A DNA stretch of 64,000 bases from Panacibacter microcysteis (GCF_015831355.1 NZ_JADWYR010000002.1:682001-746000), one strand, 5' to 3'. Positions 33,570-42,825 are shown, counted from the stretch's first letter. Numbers and translations: made by a program. Notes: generated by a model from the letters alone, not told the origin.

Positions 33570-36446
33570 ATGGCGAAAAAGAAAGCGGAAGTGGCTGCTA
33601 CAGTAAGTACGCAGCAGGAAGAAGTGATTGAAGTAATTGGTGCACGTGAACATAACCTGAAAAACATTGACATTACCATACCCAAGCATAAGCTGGTTGT
33701 ATTTACAGGTGTAAGCGGCAGCGGCAAATCGTCGCTAGCGTTCGATACCATTTTTAATGAAGGTCAGCGCCGTTATATGGAGAGTTTCAGCGCCTATGCG
33801 CGGCAGTTTATCGGTGATATGGAAAGACCCGATGTAGATAAGATCACCGGGCTTTCTCCCGTAATCTCTATTGAGCAGAAGACTACCAATAAAAATCCCC
33901 GGTCTACAGTTGGTACCGTAACCGAAGTTTATGATTTCCTTCGTTTGCTGTTTGCAAGGGTGGGGGAGGCATACAGTTACAACACGGGTAAAAAAATGGT
34001 GAAGTTTAGTGAAGAGGAAATTGTAGAGAACATTTTTCAAAAATACAAAGGCAAAAAGATCACATTACTTGCACCGCTTGTACGTGGCCGTAAGGGGCAC
34101 TACCGGGAATTGTTTGAAGACATACGCAAGAAAGGTTTTGTAAAAGTGCGTGTAGATGGAGAGGTAAAAGACATAACGCCACGCATGCAGGTGGATCGAT
34201 ATAAAATTCACGATATAGAAGTTGTGGTAGATCGTTTGAAAGTAGAGCAGGAGTTTAGGGTGCGTATAAGCCAGAGCGTACAGCAAACCCTTAAGATGGG
34301 CAAAGACCTGATGTTCATGCTTGTGAACGACAGTGATGAACTTGCTCAATATTCCAAACAACTGATGTGCATTGATACCGGCATCAGTTACGAAGAACCT
34401 TCTCCCAATTCGTTCTCGTTTAATTCTCCTTACGGCGCATGCCCTACCTGTAAAGGACTGGGCAGTGTGTTTACGATAGACATGGAACTTGTATTGCCCG
34501 ATAAAACTAAAACGGTGGAAGAAGGCGGTATTGTGCCGCTTGGCGAAGAAAGGGATGCAAGTGTTTACCAGCAGGTGAAAGTGTTTGCAAAGAAACACAA
34601 GATCAAACTAAATGTGCCTTTGAAGGATATGCCCAAAGAGCAGCTTGACCTGTTGTTGTACGGCGATAAAAGCATCAATGCGTCACTCGATGTTGATACG
34701 GATGATGAGTCTGTGCCGAATGAATATACCGGCAGTTATGAAGGCATAATACCCATGCTGAAAAGATGGTTTTCCTCATCGTACAGCACCGAAGTGTTGC
34801 GGGAGTGGGTGCAGAAATACATGACGTTAAAAAATTGCCCTACCTGCCATGGCGCACGTTTGAAAAAAGAAAGTCTTTGGTTTAAAGTGGATGAGCGGAA
34901 TATCTCTGAGCTAAGTGACTTGAACCTCGATAAACTGATGGTATGGTTTATCGATATTGAAAAGCGCCTGAGTAATAAACAAAACGCCATTGCAAAAGAT
35001 ATACTGAAGGAAATAAGAGAGCGGCTGCAGTTCCTGCTGGATGTTGGCCTTACCTATCTCTCTGTAAACAGGCCATCCAGAACGCTTAGTGGTGGCGAGT
35101 CTCAGCGCATAAGGCTTGCAACACAGATCGGTTCCCAATTACAGGGTATTACCTATATACTGGATGAACCTTCTATTGGTCTGCACCAGCGGGATAATCA
35201 CAGATTAATTACTGCCCTGCAAAACCTGCGGGATATAGGTAACAGTGTGCTTGTGGTAGAGCATGACAAAGACATTATGATGGCTTCTGATTACCTAGTG
35301 GATATTGGTCCGAAGGCTGGTAAATACGGCGGGTCAATTGTTGCAGCTGGTACACCAAAAGAAATATTGGAGTCAAATTCTGATACTGCCCAATACCTGA
35401 GTGGTAAAAAAACAATTGCCATTCCTGCAGAAAGACGAAAGGGTAATGGAAAAGTACTGGAACTAAAGGGCGCGAAAGGAAACAACCTGAAAGATGTATC
35501 AGTGAAATTTCCATTGGGTAAACTGATCGTTGTTACCGGTGTTAGTGGCAGTGGTAAATCAACACTTATCAACGAAACACTGTACCCGCTGCTTGCGAAG
35601 CATGCTTATAATTCAAGGGTGAATGTGATGGAATATAAGACGATCAAGGGCCTTGAGAACATCGATAAGGTTATCGAAATAGACCAGTCACCCATTGGCA
35701 GAACGCCAAGAAGCAATCCTGCGACCTACTGCGGTTTTTTTACAGAGATCAGAACATTGTATGCTTCCGTTCCCGAAGCAAAGATTCGCGGTTACAATGC
35801 GGGGCGGTTTTCGTTCAATGTTAAAAGCGGCCGCTGCGATGTTTGTGAAGGCGGCGGAATGCGTGTAATTGAAATGAACTTTCTGCCGGATGTGTATGTG
35901 CACTGCGAGAAATGTAATGGCAAACGCTATAACAGGGAAACACTGGAAATAAGGTACAAAGGAAAATCGATCAGCGATGTACTGAATATGACTGTTGACG
36001 AGGCCTGTGAGTTTTTTCAGCCAGTGCATTATCTCTACCGTAAAATAAAAGTATTGCAGGATGTTGGCCTGGGCTATATTACACTGGGGCAGTCTGCTGT
36101 AACGCTTAGCGGCGGCGAGGCACAGCGTGTAAAGCTTTCAACAGAACTTGCTAAAAAAGATACTGGTAAAACATTCTATATCCTGGATGAACCGACCACC
36201 GGTTTACATTTCCAGGATATTCAACACCTGCTGGATGTGATTAATAAACTTGTTGATCGTGGTAATACCGTATTAGTAATTGAGCATAATCTTGATGTAA
36301 TAAAAGTTGCTGATCATGTGATTGATCTTGGTCCTGAGGGTGGCGATGGTGGCGGTAAAATATTGTTTGAAGGAACACCTGAAGAAATGATTGTAAAAGC
36401 TAAAGAAAGCCATACTGCGAAGTTCCTGAAGATTGAGATGGCATAA
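33570..36446 (+). CDS. uvrA: UvrABC excinuclease subunit A
   Basis: This 958-residue UvrA finds bulky DNA lesions and loads UvrB in nucleotide excision repair. It has two ABC modules: Walker A TGVSGSGKSSLAFDT near residue 45 and VVTGVSGSGKSTL near 660; LSGGESQRI and LSGGEAQRV signature motifs; and ILDEPSIGLHQRD and ILDEPTTGLHFQD Walker B motifs. The cysteine clusters for zinc are visible (CPTCKGLG, CPTCHG, CDVCEGGG, CEKCNG). The N-terminal block RRYMESFSAYARQFIGDMERPDVDKI is the UvrB-interaction part. The length is usual (about 940-960). A perfect hairpin shared with the convergent gene ends it. Confidence 0.97.
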   Translation: MAKKKAEVAATVSTQQEEVIEVIGAREHNLKNIDITIPKHKLVVFTGVSGSGKSSLAFDTIFNEGQRRYMESFSAYARQFIGDMERPDVDKITGLSPVISIEQKTTNKNPRSTVGTVTEVYDFLRLLFARVGEAYSYNTGKKMVKFSEEEIVENIFQKYKGKKITLLAPLVRGRKGHYRELFEDIRKKGFVKVRVDGEVKDITPRMQVDRYKIHDIEVVVDRLKVEQEFRVRISQSVQQTLKMGKDLMFMLVNDSDELAQYSKQLMCIDTGISYEEPSPNSFSFNSPYGACPTCKGLGSVFTIDMELVLPDKTKTVEEGGIVPLGEERDASVYQQVKVFAKKHKIKLNVPLKDMPKEQLDLLLYGDKSINASLDVDTDDESVPNEYTGSYEGIIPMLKRWFSSSYSTEVLREWVQKYMTLKNCPTCHGARLKKESLWFKVDERNISELSDLNLDKLMVWFIDIEKRLSNKQNAIAKDILKEIRERLQFLLDVGLTYLSVNRPSRTLSGGESQRIRLATQIGSQLQGITYILDEPSIGLHQRDNHRLITALQNLRDIGNSVLVVEHDKDIMMASDYLVDIGPKAGKYGGSIVAAGTPKEILESNSDTAQYLSGKKTIAIPAERRKGNGKVLELKGAKGNNLKDVSVKFPLGKLIVVTGVSGSGKSTLINETLYPLLAKHAYNSRVNVMEYKTIKGLENIDKVIEIDQSPIGRTPRSNPATYCGFFTEIRTLYASVPEAKIRGYNAGRFSFNVKSGRCDVCEGGGMRVIEMNFLPDVYVHCEKCNGKRYNRETLEIRYKGKSISDVLNMTVDEACEFFQPVHYLYRKIKVLQDVGLGYITLGQSAVTLSGGEAQRVKLSTELAKKDTGKTFYILDEPTTGLHFQDIQHLLDVINKLVDRGNTVLVIEHNLDVIKVADHVIDLGPEGGDGGGKILFEGTPEEMIVKAKESHTAKFLKIEMA

Positions 36447-36462
36447 ACTTGATAAAATGTTC

Positions 36463-36501
36463 AAACGCTACCAGGTTTAAAAAGTAAACCTGGTAGCGTT
36501 T
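36463..36501. terminator. Bidirectional terminator between uvrA and the convergent lipoprotein gene
   Basis: A 17-bp perfect inverted repeat (36463-36479 with 36485-36501, loop AAAAG) ends in AAA/TTT on both sides. Its distal arm overlaps the stop codon (36502-36500) of the minus-strand gene by two bases, so the hairpin is partly coding. Confidence 0.8.
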
Positions 36502-37336
36502 AGTTTACGCTGAATGAAATACTTTGTTTCATGCGGTAAAAAACAGCTTTGTTATTCTGATAGGCAGGTTGCCAATCAGGAGCGTTTTGGATTAAAGCAA
36601 TTACTTCATTATCGCCGGCCCATTCAACAGACTTTTCAAGATAAATATCCTTGTCAATTTTGCCTTCTTTGTCAATCATAAATACAACGATTGCGGTGTG
36701 TACTCCCACACCTAAAATATTCATCAGGCGTTCCGGTGTTTTTAAGTTATCTTTTAAATAGTTGGTCCAGTCATCAACACTGTTTTTAAATTTTGCTTCA
36801 ACCTGTATGGTGGTAAAGGAATCCTTATTGATTACATCATTTGCTTTTCTATCTTCAAACGGCGTTTTTGTTCCATCTGCATTAATAAATATTTCCTGCT
36901 GATAGTCTTTAGTACGTACAAAACGTCCGTTTAGATATTCCATTGTTAACGAACGCTTGCCACCCTGGTAGTAATCCCACCCGTGATCTTTTTTATTGTT
37001 GGACACCCACCCTGTGCTATCGAGGCTGCCGGATTTATTATACCAGCAAAACCTGCCATTAGCAATTGTAAAATCAGCATCCTTATAAGGCTCCTGTCTT
37101 ATCATGGGCCCAAGTTTATTATAATAGTGGCATATGTATAACGAGTCTGACTCTTTAGTTAGTTGCATAAAATAGGTGCACTCGTTGTATGTTTTTGCAG
37201 CAGACCAGTCATCATTGAATATATAAAGCGTTGCATCTGCGAGTGGATCTTTTTTCTTTTTACGCTGCGCATAAGTTTCGTTACAGGCTACAAGTAACAC
37301 CGGAAGTAGAAAAAGTATTAGAATACGCGATTTCAT
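36500..37336 (-). CDS. Lipoprotein with TonB C-terminal-like domain
   Basis: The ATG at 37336 gives 278 residues with a lipoprotein-type signal (MKSRILILFLLPVLLVAC, Cys18). The middle has MORN-like strands (GRFCWYNKSGSLDSTGWVSNN, YYQGGKRSLTMEYLNGRFV, QEIFINADGTKTPF). The last 90 residues resemble a TonB C-terminal fold (WTNYLKDNLKTPERLMNILGVG, TAIVVFMIDKEGKIDKDIYLEKS, ALIQNAPDWQPAYQNNKAV). Proteins with this layout are common in Bacteroidota. A true energy-transducing role is doubtful because there is no inner-membrane anchor other than the lipid. Gene 37446-38372 upstream is on the same strand, separated by repeat copy 14. Confidence 0.7.
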   Translation of the reverse strand: MKSRILILFLLPVLLVACNETYAQRKKKKDPLADATLYIFNDDWSAAKTYNECTYFMQLTKESDSLYICHYYNKLGPMIRQEPYKDADFTIANGRFCWYNKSGSLDSTGWVSNNKKDHGWDYYQGGKRSLTMEYLNGRFVRTKDYQQEIFINADGTKTPFEDRKANDVINKDSFTTIQVEAKFKNSVDDWTNYLKDNLKTPERLMNILGVGVHTAIVVFMIDKEGKIDKDIYLEKSVEWAGDNEVIALIQNAPDWQPAYQNNKAVFYRMKQSISFSVN

Positions 37337-37359
37337 TGCTTGTTTAGGGGATTGTGCCT

Positions 37360-37431
37360 GGTTGCTGAATAGAGATAAGGAGTACAAGTGTGCGACGCAA
37401 GTAAAGCTTCATGCCGGCGATAAAGCCCGGA
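37360..37431 (-). repeat. Dispersed intergenic repeat, copy 14 (type B)
   Basis: The reverse-strand core is 37382-37401, a type B core with two mismatches. The flank GGCATGAAGCTTTAC matches copies 16 and 24. Confidence 0.8.
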
Positions 37432-37445
37432 ACCTTAAAAAAAAA

Positions 37446-38372
37446 TTATAATTTGGGATAGTAGATATAAAGTCTTTTATCAAGCCTGATACTTAGTTTC
37501 AAACTAAAGGTAACATAGCTGTCTTTGTCAGATGCATCTGCCTTTACGATATCGGGTTTAACTTTCCAGGGTGTAAGAGATCTTGAGTAGAGTTGTTTGG
37601 CTATGGCTGCTTTTTCAGGTGAAAAATATTTATCAAAAAGTGCAGGATCAATATACGTAGTACTTATATCATCCATATAATCAGTAAACGTTTTGCGCAT
37701 CATTAAACCTGCAGACAGTGCAAGACGATTGTTGAAGTAATACTTAACACCCACATTTACAGGTATAAAAATCGCGGTGCGTTTGTATGGCTGGCGGTCA
37801 GGGTATTCTTCAAAACCCTGCCCTTCAAGGCGAAAAGGTTGCAGTGCATACCACTTGCCATCCAGCTTCGCTTTGGGGTTAAAATGCATAAGACCTATGC
37901 CGGTACTTATATAAGGATTGAAACGGAAAAGTTCAATCTTATTGCGGTACATAAACATGATCGGGTAAAAGGTGTAGGTAGCCGTTGCTTCAAAAACATT
38001 TGATTTAAAACTGAGGTTGCGATAATAACGCCAGCGTTCCATGTTTCCCGTATTATCTATGATGCTGTCTGCACCATAAATACCTGCATAGTTAAAAGCC
38101 AGGTTAACAGCGGAGTAGTTGGTAATGTTATAAGTGCCTGAAACGCCTGCCAGTATTCGGTTTGCGGAGGTTTTATAGTCTTTCAGACCATCGCGGCCAA
38201 TGCCTTTTTGCCCTCCAAGATCGCCAAGAAACTGGTTAGCACCACCGGTAATATCAATTTCCCAGTAGTTGGTAAGGTCTCTTAAACCATCCAGGTCATA
38301 CGTTTTCTGAGAAAAGGTATAGGCTGACGCGAAGAGAATTAAACTTAATGTTGTTAGTATCTTTTTACACAT
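37446..38372 (-). CDS. Outer-membrane beta-barrel protein (DUF6089-like)
   Basis: The ATG at 38372 gives 308 residues with a signal peptide (MCKKILTTLSLILFASAYTFSQ). The body alternates hydrophobic and polar residues as in a barrel: WEIDITGGANQFLGDLGG, LAGVSGTYNITNYSAVNLAFNYAGI, NPYISTGIGLMHFNPKAKL, FIPVNVGVKYYFNNRLALSAGLMMRKTFTDYMDDISTTY, and the last strand VTFSLKLSIR. It resembles the DUF6089 barrel family of Bacteroidota; the function is not known. The longer frame to 38459 would overlap the upstream GNAT gene and is rejected. Confidence 0.78.
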   Translation of the reverse strand: MCKKILTTLSLILFASAYTFSQKTYDLDGLRDLTNYWEIDITGGANQFLGDLGGQKGIGRDGLKDYKTSANRILAGVSGTYNITNYSAVNLAFNYAGIYGADSIIDNTGNMERWRYYRNLSFKSNVFEATATYTFYPIMFMYRNKIELFRFNPYISTGIGLMHFNPKAKLDGKWYALQPFRLEGQGFEEYPDRQPYKRTAIFIPVNVGVKYYFNNRLALSAGLMMRKTFTDYMDDISTTYIDPALFDKYFSPEKAAIAKQLYSRSLTPWKVKPDIVKADASDKDSYVTFSLKLSIRLDKRLYIYYPKL

Positions 38373-38436
38373 ATCGGATTCGTGTGCAAAGTAATTACGT
38401 TTTGGTTGCTTGAGCCTTATAAACGTATTAATTATG

Positions 38437-38895
38437 CTATAAATTATCCATAGTTTCAAAAATCATTTCGATATGCTCTATACCATCTTCCAGGTACACG
38501 TCGCTTGTTTGTACAAAACCCAATGATTCATAAAATTTTTTCAGGTACAGTTGTGCGCCAATCCTGATGTTTGTGTGGCCAAACAACTTACCGCAATGCT
38601 CAATCGCTTTTTCCATCAGCGTTCTGCCAATGCCACTTTTTCTAAATGCTCTAGCGGTAACCACGCGGCCGATCGACGGTTCATCATAAGCAACACCCGG
38701 TGGTACCAGCCTTACATAAGCTACAGGAATATCACCACTCCATCCGCACAGGTGGTCACAATGCTGGTCTTTGTCATCCATGTCAAGAAAAACACAGTTT
38801 TGTTCCACAACAAAAATGTCGCTGCGCAAACGAAGTATCGCATACAGTTCAAATACAGAAAGGTCTCTGAATGGTTTACACTTCCAGATAATCAT
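38437..38895 (-). CDS. elaA: GNAT N-acetyltransferase, ElaA-like
   Basis: This 152-residue GNAT protein has the ElaA pattern: LSVFELYAILRLRSDIFVVEQNC near the N-terminus, DKDQHCDHLCG, then VAYVRLVPPG, the acetyl-CoA-binding IGRVVTARAFRKSGIGRTLMEKAI, and AQLYLKKFYESLGFV. It should acetylate an amine substrate in the cytoplasm; the target is not known for this family. The ATG at 38895 is the only good start. The next gene on the same strand begins 64 bp downstream. Confidence 0.88.
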   Translation of the reverse strand: MIIWKCKPFRDLSVFELYAILRLRSDIFVVEQNCVFLDMDDKDQHCDHLCGWSGDIPVAYVRLVPPGVAYDEPSIGRVVTARAFRKSGIGRTLMEKAIEHCGKLFGHTNIRIGAQLYLKKFYESLGFVQTSDVYLEDGIEHIEMIFETMDNL

Positions 38896-38929
38896 AGTTG
38901 TAAATTTTATGGTTAACCAGGCTGTAAAA

Positions 38930-39016
38930 TTACTATTAAGCTGTTGTTGCGTCGCACTCTTGTACGCTTTTATCGCTGCTCAGCGCTCCAGATGCGGTCT
39001 TCGTACTCCGGCACCA
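38930..39016 (+). repeat. Dispersed intergenic repeat, copy 15 (type B)
   Basis: The perfect core GTTGCGTCGCACTCTTGTAC is 38946-38965. The right flank has TATCGCTGCTCAGCGCTCCAG then GATGCGGTCTTCG. It lies between divergent elaA and the RNA methylase gene. Confidence 0.85.
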
Positions 39017-39047
39017 AACATTATTTTTTCAAGGCTATCTTTGCACC

Positions 39048-39587
39048 ATGCGCAAACTAAGCATGGATGAGCTTAGCCGTAAATCGGTCGAACAATTTAA
39101 AGCTGCAGACAAGAACAGTATTATAGCAGTGCTGGATAACATACGCAGTATGCACAATGTGGGCAGCGTGTTCAGAACTGCAGATGCTTTTTTACTGGAA
39201 GGTATTTGCTTATGTGGTTATACACCACAACCGCCACACAGGGATATACATAAAACAGCATTGGGTGCCACAGATACAATAGACTGGATGCATTTTGCTG
39301 AAACCACCATTGCGGTAAAAGAACTGAAAGAGCGGGGTTATAAAGTGTATGCAGTGGAGCAGGCAGCGCAAAGCATTTCACTTGAAAATTTTACCGCACC
39401 AGCCAGTGAAAAACTTGCGGTGGTTTTTGGCAATGAAGTAGCAGGTGTAAACAACGAAGTAATAGCCCTGTGCGATGGTTGTATAGAAATACCACAATTG
39501 GGCATGAAACACTCCCTGAATATCTCAGTTGCCGCCGGTATTGTTTTGTATAAGTTATCTGAACCAAGATTGGCATTTTTTAAATAG
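39048..39587 (+). CDS. TrmH/SpoU-family RNA 2'-O-methyltransferase
   Basis: This 179-residue protein contains the three SPOUT motifs: HNVGSVFRTADAF (about 36-48), KLAVVFGNEVAGV, and IPQLGMKHSLNISVAAGIVLYKL at the C-terminus, which together form the trefoil knot that binds S-adenosylmethionine. It should methylate a ribose 2'-OH in tRNA or rRNA; the target base is not deducible. It lacks an N-terminal RNA-binding domain, so it is a minimal SPOUT enzyme. Only six bases separate it from the UbiA-family gene downstream, so the two are likely co-transcribed. Confidence 0.9.
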   Translation: MRKLSMDELSRKSVEQFKAADKNSIIAVLDNIRSMHNVGSVFRTADAFLLEGICLCGYTPQPPHRDIHKTALGATDTIDWMHFAETTIAVKELKERGYKVYAVEQAAQSISLENFTAPASEKLAVVFGNEVAGVNNEVIALCDGCIEIPQLGMKHSLNISVAAGIVLYKLSEPRLAFFK

Positions 39588-39593
39588 TGTAAG

Positions 39594-40529
39594 ATGAGTA
39601 CAGTAAAGAATTATTTAAGCCTGGTAAAATTCAGTCATACCATTTTCGCATTGCCTTTCGCAATGATTGGTTTTTTCTTAGGAACAGCGCAGCTTTTCTT
39701 CTGGCAAAATATGCCGGTGCCAGCCATCGATACTCCGCATTTTGTTTTACCGGCTTTTGCAGGTGTTCCTGCCGGAGAATATATACAGAAGTTTATTTTA
39801 ATACTGCTCTGCATGGTTACAGCACGCAGCGCTGCCATGGCCTTCAACCGTTACCTCGACAGGAGTTTCGATGCAAAGAACCCCAGAACGGCCATCAGGG
39901 AAATACCAAAAGGTATCATATCGCCCCACAGTGCACTGAGATTTGTAATACTCAATTGCCTGCTGTTTATCATAGCAACTTTCTTTATCAATAAGATTTG
40001 TTTTTACCTTTCGCCGGCAGCACTTTTTGTAGTGTTGTTTTACAGCTATACAAAACGTTTTACACCACTTTGTCACCTTGTGCTTGGTCTTGGTTTATCG
40101 CTTGCGCCAATAGGCGCATACCTTGCCGTAACAGGAAGATTTGATGTTTTGCCCGTTTTATTTTCCTTCGCAGTAATCTGCTGGGTCAGTGGCTTTGATA
40201 TCATTTATGCTTTGCAGGATGTTGAGTTCGACCAATCGCAGCAATTGTATTCCATACCCGCTGTACTGGGCAAAGCAAAGGCATTGCGTGTATCAGCACT
40301 CCTGCACTTACTAAGTGTGGGTTTTGTGGTAGCAGCTGGCGTGGTTGGCGACTTTTCCTTTTTATACTGGACGGGTATTGCGGTGTTTGCCGGTATGCTA
40401 GTTTACCAGCACTCCATTGTAAAACCCAATGATCTGAGCCGTGTAAATATTGCATTTATTACGGCCAATGGTATAGCAAGCGTTGTTTTTGGTGTATTGG
40501 TTATAGCAGATATATTATTGCTGGCATAA
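39594..40529 (+). CDS. UbiA-family polyprenyltransferase (4-hydroxybenzoate/futalosine-pathway type)
   Basis: This 311-residue membrane protein has about nine helices. The first Asp-rich motif is NRYLDRSFDAKNPRT (85-99), and the second is in SGFDIIYALQDVEFDQSQQL. The family member is a UbiA-like enzyme that prenylates an aromatic ring at the membrane, and Bacteroidota members with this sequence type are usually assigned to quinone synthesis. I cannot tell a 4-hydroxybenzoate from a menaquinone-pathway acceptor. It is distinct from the UbiA homologue at 22306-23244. It lies six bases after the SPOUT methylase. Confidence 0.87.
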   Translation: MSTVKNYLSLVKFSHTIFALPFAMIGFFLGTAQLFFWQNMPVPAIDTPHFVLPAFAGVPAGEYIQKFILILLCMVTARSAAMAFNRYLDRSFDAKNPRTAIREIPKGIISPHSALRFVILNCLLFIIATFFINKICFYLSPAALFVVLFYSYTKRFTPLCHLVLGLGLSLAPIGAYLAVTGRFDVLPVLFSFAVICWVSGFDIIYALQDVEFDQSQQLYSIPAVLGKAKALRVSALLHLLSVGFVVAAGVVGDFSFLYWTGIAVFAGMLVYQHSIVKPNDLSRVNIAFITANGIASVVFGVLVIADILLLA

Positions 40530-40567
40530 GCTTATTGCAGAAATTAAAAGCCTGAGAACTGTTTCGC

Positions 40568-40653
40568 TTCGATCTTCGCGTTTGCTGCATAGTGTTCGGG
40601 CAGTACAAGAGTGCGACGCAACCAAAGCTTCATAGTACCACCAATGCCGGGCT
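40568..40653 (-). repeat. Dispersed intergenic repeat, copy 16 (type B)
   Basis: The perfect reverse-strand type B core is 40603-40622. The right-flank equivalent ATGCAGCAAACGCGAAGATC is almost identical to that of copy 24 (21 kb away), and the left flank has ATGAAGCTTTG as in copy 14. Confidence 0.85.
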
Positions 40654-40673
40654 CATAAAAAAATACTTTGTAC

Positions 40674-41087
40674 ATGGCGAGAATTTTAGCGATTGACTAT
40701 GGTGCAAAAAGAACAGGCCTGGCTGTAACAGACCCGTTGAAAATAATTGCCGGCGGTTTAACCGCAGTGGATACAAAAGACCTTTTTACTTACCTGAAGC
40801 AATACCTGAAAGAAGAACCTGTTGAACTGATACTGGTAGGAGAACCAAAAAACTGGGATGATTCTGACACACATGCCACACCGCTGGTGCAGGCGTTTAT
40901 TAAAAGGCTGCAAAAAGAATTTCCTGCTGTACCCGTGCAAACCGTTGATGAACGTTATACCTCTAAAATGGCGGTACAGGCCATGGTGGCAATGGGAATG
41001 AAAAAGAAAGACAGACAGAACAAAAAGAACATTGATGAAATTGCCGCCACCATTATGTTGCAGGAATACCTTGAAAGACATACCTGA
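40674..41087 (+). CDS. ruvX: RuvX/YqgF-family Holliday junction resolvase-like nuclease
   Basis: The ATG at 40674 gives 137 residues, the normal YqgF length. The RNase H-fold motifs are ILAIDYGAKRTGLAVTDP (first Asp), ELILVGEP, VQTVDERYTSKMA (Asp/Glu) and NIDEIAATIMLQEYL (C-terminal Asp/Glu). The protein acts in 16S rRNA 5'-end maturation in well-studied bacteria and was predicted as a junction resolvase. A TTG two codons upstream is an unlikely start. It lies 67 bp before def, which has its own candidate promoter. Confidence 0.93.
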   Translation: MARILAIDYGAKRTGLAVTDPLKIIAGGLTAVDTKDLFTYLKQYLKEEPVELILVGEPKNWDDSDTHATPLVQAFIKRLQKEFPAVPVQTVDERYTSKMAVQAMVAMGMKKKDRQNKKNIDEIAATIMLQEYLERHT

Positions 41088-41094
41088 CCGTTAT

Positions 41095-41129
41095 TTTGAC
41101 TGGCATTAACAACCTAAGATTTATATTTG
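41095..41129 (+). promoter_or_regulatory. Candidate Bacteroidota sigma-A promoter for def
   Basis: TTTG (41095-41098) is followed after 23 nt by TATATTTG (41122-41129), a perfect TAnnTTTG box. An AGAGG Shine-Dalgarno-like sequence precedes the def ATG. Confidence 0.5.
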
Positions 41130-41154
41130 CCGCAATTTTAATTGTAGAGGAATT

Positions 41155-41733
41155 ATGATTTTACCCATTGTTGCTTACGGCGCAGATGTTTTAAGAAAAG
41201 TTGCCATTGATATTGACCAGGATTATCCACAACTGGATAAGTTTATTGAAGATATGTGGGAAACGATGTATGCCAGCAATGGTGTGGGGCTTGCTGCACC
41301 GCAGGTAAATAAAAGCATCCGCCTTTTTGTAATAGACAGCGCGCAGATATTTGAGCACCAGGAAGATGACGAGAAAGGAAAATATCCAGATGAGCCAGGA
41401 ACCAAAAAAGTATTCATCAATGCACACATTGTGGAGTTTGGCGGTGAAGACTGGGGGTATAATGAAGGCTGTTTGAGTATTCCAAAAATAAGGGAAGACA
41501 TAATGAGGCCTGAAGAAGTGACCATAGAGTACCTTGATGAAAAGCTTCAGCCACATACAGAAACTTTTACCGGTCTTACTGCGCGTATCATTCAGCATGA
41601 GTACGATCATATAGAGGGCAAACTTTTTATAGACTACCTGAAACCGCTCCGCAAAAAAATGCTCAAAGGAAAACTGACAGATATATCAAAAGGTAAAGTG
41701 AAAGTGGATTATAAAATGGTGTTTCCTAAATGA
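41155..41733 (+). CDS. def: Peptide deformylase
   Basis: This 192-residue metalloenzyme removes the N-formyl group from nascent proteins. All three motifs are intact: GVGLAAPQ (43-50), EGCLSIP (104-110, metal ligand Cys106) and QHEYDHIEG (147-155, His148 and His152). The insertion between motifs 1 and 2 (EDDEKGKYPDEPGTKKVF) is typical of Bacteroidota deformylases. The stop codon overlaps the start of the next gene in ATGA fashion, so translation is coupled. Confidence 0.96.
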   Translation: MILPIVAYGADVLRKVAIDIDQDYPQLDKFIEDMWETMYASNGVGLAAPQVNKSIRLFVIDSAQIFEHQEDDEKGKYPDEPGTKKVFINAHIVEFGGEDWGYNEGCLSIPKIREDIMRPEEVTIEYLDEKLQPHTETFTGLTARIIQHEYDHIEGKLFIDYLKPLRKKMLKGKLTDISKGKVKVDYKMVFPK

Positions 41734-42656
41734 GGCAATACATACTCGTTTTACTTTCGCTAACCCTTACCAGCAAAGCGTTTGCGCAGGATACAACGCT
41801 TATATGGGATAACCAGAAAATAACACTTCCGGAAGCTGTTGTAAGGAATAACCTTGATTACAGGCATATACTGCAACGCATTAAAGACGACACTACTTTT
41901 TACAAGGCTTTCCGCAATCTTCATATTATAGAATTCAGCTCTTACAACAACATACGCATGCTCAATAAAGATGGCAGCGTAAAAGCAAGCTGGAACAGTA
42001 AGACCACACAGCACCGCGAAAATAATTGCCGCAGCATGAAGGTGCTGAGCCAGGAAACCACCGGTGATTATTTCGATAATAAGGGCAATTATAATTACAC
42101 CACTGCAGAAATGTACGCGGCTATCTTTCTTACAAAAGGAACTGTGTGTGGAGAAGACAACATTGTTAACGGCCATGCATTCGACCTGGCAAATAAAAGC
42201 GGCATCGAGAAGCACAAAGAGCAGCTAAAGATGCTTTTCTTTAATCCCGGAAAAAAAATTCCCGGCATACCGTTTATAGGCAATAAGCTTGATTTGTATG
42301 ATGAGCGTGCATATAAACTATACGATTATAAGCTTGATTATATTGACTATAAAGGCAGCTATGCTTACGTTTTTACCATTAAGCCAAAGGAGTCTTATGC
42401 CGGTTCAGGAGATATAGTGGTTGATGAAATGACCACCTGGTTTGACTATAAAACATTTGAAGTACTTGCCCGTAATTACGCCCTTAGTTACAAAGTAGGT
42501 GTGTATGATTTTGATGTAAACATGCAGGTAGAAATGACGCGGGTGGGTGATTTACTGATACCCAAAACATTACGTTACAAGGGAAACTTTTCTGCACTGT
42601 TTAAAAAGAGGGAGAGGGGAGAATTTACAGCTACCATTTTCGATTATAAAAAATAA
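41730..42656 (+). CDS. Hypothetical exported protein, co-transcribed with def
   Basis: This 308-residue protein has a signal peptide (MRQYILVLLSLTLTSKAFAQ). No family is recognised. The body contains YRHILQRIKDD, HIIEFSSYNNIRMLNKDGSV, CRSMKVLSQETTGDYFDNKGNY and a C-terminal beta-rich half (YKLYDYKLDYIDYKGSYAYVFTIKP, GDIVVDEMTTWFDYKTFEVLARNY, LIPKTLRYKGNFSALF). The C-terminal strands resemble periplasmic lipoprotein-carrier folds, but this is inference. The start codon overlaps the def stop (ATGA), so the two genes form one operon. Confidence 0.75.
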   Translation: MRQYILVLLSLTLTSKAFAQDTTLIWDNQKITLPEAVVRNNLDYRHILQRIKDDTTFYKAFRNLHIIEFSSYNNIRMLNKDGSVKASWNSKTTQHRENNCRSMKVLSQETTGDYFDNKGNYNYTTAEMYAAIFLTKGTVCGEDNIVNGHAFDLANKSGIEKHKEQLKMLFFNPGKKIPGIPFIGNKLDLYDERAYKLYDYKLDYIDYKGSYAYVFTIKPKESYAGSGDIVVDEMTTWFDYKTFEVLARNYALSYKVGVYDFDVNMQVEMTRVGDLLIPKTLRYKGNFSALFKKRERGEFTATIFDYKK

Positions 42657-42739
42657 GTGCGAAGCAGCGGAAGCATTATTACAAACCCAAGCATGTAACC
42701 CAAGCCGGTAGTAGATTTTAAGTGGGAATTGTTTGTTAC

Positions 42740-42825
42740 CAGCTTACTGTTCTTTGCTCATCTTCCGTTGCGTCGCACTCTTGTACAGCATAACTTTTTT
42801 CGGCAGGCCCTCTCACAGAAAGCCG
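42740..42825 (+). repeat. Dispersed intergenic repeat, copy 17 (type B)
   Basis: The perfect type B core is 42767-42786. Both flanks have drifted more than in other copies (left CTTTGCTCATCTTCC, right AGCATAACTTTTTTCGGCAG). Confidence 0.75.

Noticed and set aside
39036-39043. TATCTTTG as a promoter -7 box for the SPOUT methylase
   Set aside because: It is a perfect box but lies only 5 nt before the ATG and has no -33 partner; it would require a leaderless transcript starting inside the gene.
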